Below, in pieces: positions 1 through 3,721 of a stretch of DNA of 8,152 nucleotides (positions within the stretch are counted from its first letter, which is position 1; the number at the start of each line of letters is the position of its first letter). Location: NCBI GenBank assembly GCA_910586515.1, contig CAJUGL010000095.1:1-8152 (forward strand), written 5' to 3'. This DNA is from an uncultured Acetatifactor sp. (GTDB taxonomy: Bacteria; Bacillota; Clostridia; Lachnospirales; Lachnospiraceae). Both the position numbers and the translations under genes were made by a program. Under the pieces are notes generated by a model that did no database searches, was not told the origin of the DNA, and worked only from the letters and a program-made list of their open reading frames with translations.

Positions 1-51
1 AGTTGTCAATCTTCGGTTGGAATCTCATTCATTGAGATTCCGAGAAGTTAT
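1..51 (+). mobile_element. Possible 3' end of a group II intron (domain VI-like hairpin), truncated by the window edge
   Basis: Bases 11-47 fold into one hairpin. CTTC (11-14) pairs with GAAG (44-47), and GGAATCTCA (19-27) pairs perfectly with TGAGATTCC (33-41) around a 5-base loop. The bulge at 42-43 puts an unpaired A at 43, eight bases before T51, and the bases at 50-51 are AT. Group II introns end in a domain VI hairpin with a bulged branch-point A about 7-8 bases from a 3' AY end, so the geometry fits. The ParB-like reading frame begins directly afterwards: the codon ending in AC at 52-53 is followed by residues LFGTGG, while upstream the frame hits TGA at 33-35. This would be an intron inserted near the start of parB. 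Domain V and the intron-encoded protein would lie to the left and are not visible. The hairpin could also be an unrelated structure in a 5' region. Confidence 0.35.
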
Positions 52-931
52 ACCTGTTCGGGACAGGGGGTCCTGCTGGCAGTACGGGGGAAAATATCCG
101 GGAAATCCCGCTGAAGGATTTATTTCCGTTCAAAGGCCATCCGTTTAAGGTCCTGGATGACGGGAACATGCAGGAAATGGTGGAAAGCATTAAAAAGTAC
201 GGCGTCCTTGTCCCTGCCATTGCCCGCCCCCGCCCGGAACGGAAGGCGGATATGAATTAATATCAGGCCACAGGCGCAGGCATGCTTCGGAGCTGGCGGG
301 GAAAGGGGCCATGCCCGTCCTGGTACGGGAAATGGATGATGACGAGGCCGTGCTGGGCATGGTTGACAGCAACCTCCAGCGGGAGAATATCCTGCCAAGC
401 GAGAAGGCGTGGGCTTACAAAATGAAGCTGGACGCCATCCGAAGGAAGGCCGGCAGGCCCGGGAAAAATAATTCTGGACAAGTTGGCCAGAATTTAAAAG
501 GCAGGGTATCCGTGGAGATCGTGGCGGAAAATGCGGGGGAAAGTTACAAGCAGGTACAGAGGTTTATCCGCCTGACAGAACTTCTTCCCCGGCTTCTTCA
601 GATGGTGGATGATAAAAAGCTGCCGCTGAATACCGCCGTTGAATTATCCTATCTTACACAGGAGGAACAGGAAAGGCTTCTTGAGGTAATAGCAGAATTG
701 GGGGCCATTCCTTCTCTGGAACAGGCAAAACGACTAAAAAAATACAGCCACGAGGGAAAGCTGGACACTGACGTGATGGACGCAGTATTGGCCGGGGAAC
801 GTCAGGTTTTTGTCCAGGTGACATTGAAAAATGAGAGGCTGAAGAAGTATTTCCCCAAAGGCTATACCCAAAAACAGATGGAGGAAGTGATCTTTTCCCT
901 TCTGGAGACATGGAAAATGGAACATGGGTGA
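52..931 (+). pseudogene. parB: ParB/RepB/Spo0J-type partition protein, 5' end interrupted and frameshifted
   Basis: ParB proteins bind centromere-like sites and load with ParA to segregate plasmids or circular ICEs. The first part is read from about 52 to a TAA at 258-260 and includes IPLKDLFPFKGHPFKVLDDG, the usual ParB N-terminal segment. The second part is read in another frame from about 242 to TGA at 929-931. It carries EGGYELISGHRRRHASELAG (the GHRR box), then DSNLQRENILPSEKAWAYKM and a helix-turn-helix-like stretch VEIVAENAGESYKQVQRFIR. The break is a 5-bp tandem duplication (CGGAA twice at 235-244). Removing one copy joins the parts as RPRPEGGYELISGHRR, so loss of frame looks recent. 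The first ATG in the second part is at 311, after the GHRR box, so a restart there would give 206 residues lacking the nucleotide-binding core. The very N-terminus is also missing, either to a possible intron or to the window edge. No parA is in view. Family assignment is firm; the coordinate of the left end is not. Confidence 0.88.
235..244 (+). repeat. 5-bp tandem duplication CGGAA x2 that breaks parB
   Basis: CGGAACGGAA occupies these ten bases. The parB frame before it is position 0 modulo 3 and after it position 2 modulo 3, exactly the shift five extra bases would cause. With one copy removed the protein reads through the expected PEGGYELISGHRR box. Confidence 0.85.
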
Positions 932-941
932 GGCATGCATG

Positions 942-982
942 GGCTGTCCGGCGGTTGGCTGACAGTTTCCGGGCGGCTTTTT
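942..982 (+). terminator. Probable intrinsic terminator just after parB
   Basis: GGCTGTCCGG (942-951) can pair along its full length with CCGGGCGGCT (969-978), using three G-U pairs, around a 17-base loop. TTTTT follows at 978-982. It starts 11 bases after the parB stop, which suits the end of the partition operon. The wobble pairs and long loop make it weaker than the next hairpin. Confidence 0.5.
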
Positions 983-1001
983 GTGCTCATAACAGAGCTG
1001 T

Positions 1002-1035
1002 TCCGGCAGGTCCTTTATCTGCCGGAGCTTTTTTT
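1002..1035 (+). terminator. Strong intrinsic terminator between parB and repA
   Basis: TCCGGCAG (1002-1009) and CTGCCGGA (1019-1026) form a perfect 8-bp GC-rich stem with a 9-base loop, followed by GC and seven T residues (1029-1035). It stops only 15 bases before the repA Shine-Dalgarno sequence. It therefore either closes the upstream operon, with repA transcription starting after or through it, or acts as an attenuator of repA. Confidence 0.8.
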
Positions 1036-1050
1036 GGAAATACAGGAGAA

Positions 1051-1055
1051 GGAGG
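1051..1055 (+). promoter_or_regulatory. Ribosome binding site of repA
   Basis: GGAGG lies 7 bases before ATG 1063, within the longer purine run AGGAGAAGGAGG. The same frame is open back to ATG 910, but that start would overlap the parB end, translate both terminator hairpins and lacks such a site. This fixes the repA start at 1063. Confidence 0.85.
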
Positions 1056-1062
1056 CCGGAAC

Positions 1063-2094
1063 ATGTCATTGAACCTGGAGTATTATTATGGAAATGAGGC
1101 AGACCAGTACAGCTTTTACCGTATCCCCAAAGTCCTTTTTACAGACAGCCGTTTTAAAAAGGTGCCGGCGGAAGCCAAAATCCTGTACGGCCTGCTCCTT
1201 GACCGCATGGCCCTGTCCATCCGGAATAACTGGCTGGATGAAGAAGGGCGTGTGTATATCATTTTTACAATCGCCGACATTATGGAGACACTCGGATGTG
1301 CGGAGCAGAAGGTCAGCCGTCTCCTGGCCGAACTGGACAGCGCAAAGGGCATCGGGCTTATTGAGCGGAAACGGCGGGGGCTGGGGAAGCCTAATGTCAT
1401 TTATGTAAAAAATTTTATCGGCGGGGAACTGCCGGAATCACAAATCAAGAATTGTGAAAATCACAATTCTGAAAATGTGAAATTCACAAAACAAGATTTG
1501 CGGAAATCACAAACTAATAATACTGATATAAATAATACTGAATGGAATGATATCTATCCATCTATCAATCAGGATCAGGGAGAGCCGGAAACCCAAAGGG
1601 AGGGAGGTACAGGCCGGAAACCGGATTGTGGGTACGGGACAGATGGCAGAAACAGACCGGATGGGATGGATAGGACAGATGGGACAGACAGAGCAGGAGG
1701 CGCAGCCAGGGCAGACAAGGCGGACAGAATGGAGGACTGCCGCCAGCAGATAAAGAAAAATATCTCCTACGATATCCTTGTCCATGATAATCCCTATGAC
1801 AGCCAGCGCATTGACGGGTTCGTGGATCTGATGGCGGAGGCATGCTGCAGTGACAGAAACACCATCCGCATCAATCAGGAGGACATGCCGGTGGAAACCG
1901 TGCGGGGCCGGTTTCTCAGCTTGGACAGCGAACACATCCGGTACGTGATGGAGTGCCTGGACCGCAGCACCACGGCGGTGGGGAACATCCGTGCCTATCT
2001 CCTTTCGGCCCTTTATAATGCGCCGGTGACAATCAGCCAGTATTATTCAAGCCTTGTAAGGCATGACATGGCAGGAACGGGGCGGGGAGGCTAA
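1063..2094 (+). CDS. repA: Replication initiator protein A (RepA_N family) with ICE-type C-terminal domain
   Basis: RepA_N initiators bind repeats at the origin and start replication of low-copy plasmids and circularised ICEs. The product has 343 residues. The N-terminal region (about 15-118) matches the family: YSFYRIPKVLFTDSRFKKVP, then AEAKILYGLLLDRMALS, and a winged-helix DNA-binding part containing FTIADIMETLGCAEQKVSRL and GLGKPNVIYVKNF. Residues about 119-225 form a poor-complexity linker: first Asn/Thr-rich (NCENHNS, NNTDINNTE), then repeats of the type DRTDGTDRA. The C-terminal part (about 226-335, from QQIKKNISYDILV to NAPVTISQYYSSL) resembles the C-terminal domain found on RepA proteins of clostridial ICEs. 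The start at 1063 is set by GGAGG at 1051-1055. The gene stands behind two terminators and ahead of a long non-coding region, so it is probably a single-gene unit. The linker-coding DNA is itself rich in palindromes and repeats (see 1436-1541). The frame is intact. Confidence 0.92.
   Translation: MSLNLEYYYGNEADQYSFYRIPKVLFTDSRFKKVPAEAKILYGLLLDRMALSIRNNWLDEEGRVYIIFTIADIMETLGCAEQKVSRLLAELDSAKGIGLIERKRRGLGKPNVIYVKNFIGGELPESQIKNCENHNSENVKFTKQDLRKSQTNNTDINNTEWNDIYPSINQDQGEPETQREGGTGRKPDCGYGTDGRNRPDGMDRTDGTDRAGGAARADKADRMEDCRQQIKKNISYDILVHDNPYDSQRIDGFVDLMAEACCSDRNTIRINQEDMPVETVRGRFLSLDSEHIRYVMECLDRSTTAVGNIRAYLLSALYNAPVTISQYYSSLVRHDMAGTGRGG
1436..1541 (+). repeat. Palindromes and iteron-like repeats inside repA, candidate replication origin
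   Basis: AATCACAA occurs at 1436-1443, 1459-1466 and 1505-1512, with a near copy AATTCACAA at 1481-1489. A perfect inverted repeat has 10-bp arms at 1448-1457 (AGAATTGTGA) and 1461-1470 around AAA. A second palindrome, TGTGAA-A-TTCACA, lies at 1476-1488. The adjoining A+T-rich stretch holds an 11-bp direct repeat, AATAATACTGA, at 1516-1526 and 1531-1541. In studied RepA_N plasmids the origin lies within the repA coding region, between the parts for the DNA-binding and C-terminal domains, which is the position seen here. Binding repeats plus an easily melted tract is the expected design, but origin function is inference. Confidence 0.5.
1637..1690 (+). repeat. Short GGACAGA-type repeats in the repA linker
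   Basis: GGACAGATGG occurs at 1637-1646 and 1673-1682, and a near copy (GGGACAGACA) follows at 1681-1690, with related GGATGG units between. The DNA encodes the DGTDR-type low-complexity linker of RepA. It may simply be a slippage-prone disordered linker; a second set of initiator sites is a weaker possibility. Confidence 0.4.
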
Positions 2095-2159
2095 AGGGGC
2101 ATAAAACCATAACGGGCTGTCACGGAAAGGCTCCGGGCACACCATCAGGATAAAAGGAG

Positions 2160-2184
2160 ATGCCGTTCCAAGCGGCATACTTTT
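2160..2184 (+). terminator. Hairpin after repA, possible weak terminator
   Basis: ATGCCG (2160-2165) pairs with CGGCAT (2173-2178) around a 7-base loop; ACTTTT follows. It lies 65 bases after the repA stop. The stem is short and the T run only four, so termination is plausible but not certain. Confidence 0.4.
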
Positions 2185-2189
2185 ATGGA

Positions 2190-2309
2190 TTTCCCTCTTA
2201 ATCATGCCCCATTTGGCAGGCGGGAACTTGTCAAGGACGAAGCCGCGAAGCGGTGCGGAGCATCCTTGATAAGTTCCCGTCTGTCAAATATAATCCGGCA
2301 AGAGGGAAA
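2190..2309 (+). repeat. Nested large inverted repeat with preformed internal loop
   Basis: The inner arms are 27 bases each, 2211-2237 and 2263-2289. All 27 positions pair if three G-T(U) wobbles are allowed on the + strand (G2216 with T2284, G2220 with T2280, G2230 with T2270). The outer arms TTTCCCTCTT (2190-2199) and AAGAGGGAAA (2300-2309) are a perfect 10-bp match. Between the two stems lies an internal loop, 2200-2210 against 2290-2299. The apical loop (2238-2262) contains CCGCGAAGCGG (2243-2253), itself a mini-hairpin. The wobble pattern means the + strand, as RNA or single-stranded DNA, pairs better than the - strand, which would have C-A mismatches. Possible roles: oriT, single-strand origin, regulator binding site or structured leader RNA. 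The structure is seen directly; the role is inference. Confidence 0.85.
2266..2294 (+). promoter_or_regulatory. Strong sigma-A-type promoter upstream of the ArdC-like/giant gene
   Basis: TTGATA at 2266-2271 (5 of 6 to consensus) is separated by 17 bases from a perfect TATAAT at 2289-2294. Transcription would start near 2301 and run into the gene at 2504 with a leader of about 200 bases. The -35 lies within the right 27-base arm of the inverted repeat, while the -10, apart from its first base, lies in the internal loop. The position of the single mismatch (T2270) is one of the wobble positions: a perfectly complementary arm would read TTGACA. Confidence 0.75.
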
Positions 2310-2326
2310 GCTATTTGTAATGGGGG

Positions 2327-2425
2327 ATGTACCAGGAAGAAATGAAAAAACGATTTAACTGCCGGATTTTAATATTTGCCACAGAGACAAAAGAGAAAGG
2401 CTGCGAAGAAAAATGCAGGGCATAA
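2327..2425 (+). CDS. Possible 32-residue leader peptide
   Basis: ATG 2327 opens a frame of 32 codons ending at TAA 2423-2425, beginning MYQEEMKKRFNCRILIFATE and with three cysteines in total. It lies in the predicted leader transcript of the giant gene. The upstream GGGGG touches the start codon, which is too close for a normal ribosome site, and I recognise no family. It may be a chance frame. Confidence 0.2.
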   Translation: MYQEEMKKRFNCRILIFATETKEKGCEEKCRA

Positions 2426-2503
2426 AAGGAGCCCTTGCGGCGGCTTTAAATTTTACGGCTACAGGCTAAGATTACAAACCATCACAAAGAAGGGAGGTTT
2501 TAT

Positions 2504-3310
2504 ATGGCAAAGATACCAAAGCTGTACAAGATTCAGGAACTGGCGGAACAGACAGCCACAGAAATCAGCAGTTCCCCGGCGGCATGGACCGGTTATCTGG
2601 ATACGGCAGCACGGCTGTACCGGTATCCGTTTTCGGACAGCCTGCTGATCCATGCACAGCGCCCGGATATTATGGCCTGTGCGTCCATGGGGGTCTGGAA
2701 TAAAAAGATGGGACGCTGGATCAGGAAAGGCGCCAAGGGCATTGCCCTGATTGACGACACGGGGCCGGAACGGAGGCTCTGGTATGTATTCGACATGGCC
2801 GACACCCGGCTTCTTCCGGGAAGCAGGATACCGTTTCTCTGGCAGATTCCGGAAAGGCACAGGGAGACTATCCTAAAATCGTTGGCTGACACATACCAAC
2901 TGGATCAGGGAACAGGCCAGCTCCACACCGCATTATTTGAGATTGCTTCCAATCTGACAAAGGCAGGCCTGGAAGCCGCAATGAAAGGGCTGGATACCCA
3001 GATGGAGGGTTCCCCGCTAAGGGGCCGGGATGAAAGCATAGTCAGGGATACTTTTCAGACACTTTTTCGAAACAGCGTCTTTTATGTCCTGGCCCGCCGC
3101 TGCGGCCTGGAACCCATGGACTACTTAAAACCGGAAGATTTTGCAGGGATTACGGATTTTAATACGTTAATGGCCCTGTCTTACCTTGGCGAGAACACCA
3201 GCCGGATAGCGGAGCCGGTACTTAGGGATATCGGCAGGAAAGTACGCCGGATTTACCAGCAGGAAACACAGAAAACCCTTGCAAACGGGAGTGACCTGGT
3301 TTATAATTAA
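2504..3310 (+). CDS. ArdC-like N-terminal segment of the giant ICE methylase/helicase protein, ending at an in-frame stop
   Basis: The product has 268 residues with ATG 2504 behind GGGAGG (2492-2497). Residues about 30-101 match the N-terminal domain of ArdC-type anti-restriction, single-strand-DNA-binding proteins: AARLYRYPFSDSLLIHAQRP, the VWNKKMGRWIRKGAKGIAL stretch, then LWYVFDMADT. Residues about 110-255 are helical and match what follows this domain in the giant proteins of clostridial ICEs. Those proteins normally continue for well over a thousand residues into YGTGG domains, a methyltransferase and a helicase. Here a TAA at 3308-3310 follows DLVYN. The same frame is then open without any stop to 5392, so either the gene has acquired a nonsense codon or the ArdC part is made as a separate protein here. 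ArdC proteins protect incoming single-stranded DNA early after conjugation, which would suit the strong promoter upstream. Confidence 0.82.
   Translation: MAKIPKLYKIQELAEQTATEISSSPAAWTGYLDTAARLYRYPFSDSLLIHAQRPDIMACASMGVWNKKMGRWIRKGAKGIALIDDTGPERRLWYVFDMADTRLLPGSRIPFLWQIPERHRETILKSLADTYQLDQGTGQLHTALFEIASNLTKAGLEAAMKGLDTQMEGSPLRGRDESIVRDTFQTLFRNSVFYVLARRCGLEPMDYLKPEDFAGITDFNTLMALSYLGENTSRIAEPVLRDIGRKVRRIYQQETQKTLANGSDLVYN
3279..3307 (+). promoter_or_regulatory. Candidate promoter for tnpV inside the 3' end of the ArdC-like segment
   Basis: TTGCAA (3279-3284, 4 of 6) is followed after 17 bases by a perfect TATAAT (3302-3307). Transcription would begin near 3314, about 46 bases before tnpV. The TATAAT also encodes the last two residues (Tyr-Asn) before the TAA at 3308. 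Confidence 0.5.
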
Positions 3311-3721
3311 TTTAACACTTTAAAGCGAAAAAACAATAAAAAGAAAGGGGAAACGATCTATGGAACTGACCTATCATCGCAAAGGGGATTATCTGTTCCC
3401 GAACCTGACAATAGAGGAACAGAGCGTGACCATCGGAAAATACGGGATGCTGCGGAAAACCTTCATGAAGGAGAACAGGAGGGCCTGGTATCAGGGGCTG
3501 CTCCTGAGCGGGAAACTGGACAGCTACTTAGCGGAGATCGACAGGACGGCGCAGGAGCGGATGGAAGTGATTATGGGGAACCTGCTGGAGAGGTTCCCGG
3601 CACCGGACAAGGAGACCGACCGGATGGCCTGGGTGTCCCATATGAACGGCCTGACGACCATGGCGGAGGAGACGGTTTTAACGGAACTGGTCTACAGCTA
3701 GAAAATACAACTGAAAATGAT
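3311..3721 (+). other. Continuously open linker frame of the giant gene, overlapping tnpV
   Basis: In the frame shared by 2504-3310 and 3722-5392 there are 137 codons and no stop here. It reads from FNTLKRKNNKKKG through YGTDLSSQRGLSVPEPDN and GEPAGEVPGTGQGDRPDG to NGTGLQLENTTEND, a Gly/Asp/Glu/Pro/Arg-rich, probably disordered linker. Linkers of this flavour occur after the ArdC-like domain in related giant proteins, as far as I recall. No in-frame ATG occurs before 3722. It would be translated only by readthrough of the TAA at 3308 or in relatives lacking that stop. Most of it is the same DNA as tnpV, read in another frame. Confidence 0.6.
3360..3701 (+). CDS. tnpV: TnpV family protein
   Basis: The 113-residue product matches the transposon-encoded TnpV family over its whole length. 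It has MELTYHRKGDYLFPNL at the start, IGKYGMLRKTFMKENR (25-40), LLLSGKLDSYLAEIDRTAQE (47-66), then WVSHMNGLTTMAEETVLTEL to the end. TnpV genes are common in clostridial ICEs and transposons, but I know of no established biochemical function. A purine-rich site (AAAGGGG, 3344-3350) lies 9 bases before ATG 3360, and a candidate promoter precedes it at 3279-3307. Its codons are rich in G/C third positions, as in the neighbouring genes, so this frame looks like the selected one. The gene sits wholly within the span of the giant gene, whose linker frame is open in a different phase across all of tnpV. The next in-frame ATG of the giant gene (3722) comes 20 bases after the tnpV stop. Confidence 0.88.
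   Translation: MELTYHRKGDYLFPNLTIEEQSVTIGKYGMLRKTFMKENRRAWYQGLLLSGKLDSYLAEIDRTAQERMEVIMGNLLERFPAPDKETDRMAWVSHMNGLTTMAEETVLTELVYS

Larger units (their letters stand above)
2095..2503 (+). other. 409-base intergenic region between repA and the giant gene
   Basis: No convincing protein gene lies here. In order it holds an unexplained stretch (2095-2159), a hairpin (2160-2178), a nested 120-base inverted repeat (2190-2309) with a sigma-A promoter in its right arm (2266-2294), and a leader of about 200 bases up to the Shine-Dalgarno GGGAGG (2492-2497), which stands 6 bases before ATG 2504. The leader contains one 32-codon frame (2327-2425). In 2426-2491 I see only a weak 6-bp stem (2428-2433 with 2442-2447). 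Confidence 0.7.

Noticed and set aside
910..1062. N-terminal extension of repA from ATG 910
   Set aside because: It would translate the parB end and both terminators and has no ribosome site; the RepA_N homology and GGAGG point to ATG 1063.
1436..1541. CRISPR array
   Set aside because: The repeats are only 8-11 bases, unevenly spaced and within a conserved coding frame.
2211..2289. Invertible promoter flanked by the 27-base arms
   Set aside because: The -35 is within an arm and the -10 just outside it, so inversion between the arms would leave the promoter essentially unchanged; no recombinase gene is adjacent.
2376..2648. 90-codon + strand frame across the intergenic region and the giant gene start
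   Set aside because: It overlaps the well supported start at 2504 in another frame, has no ribosome site and resembles no family.
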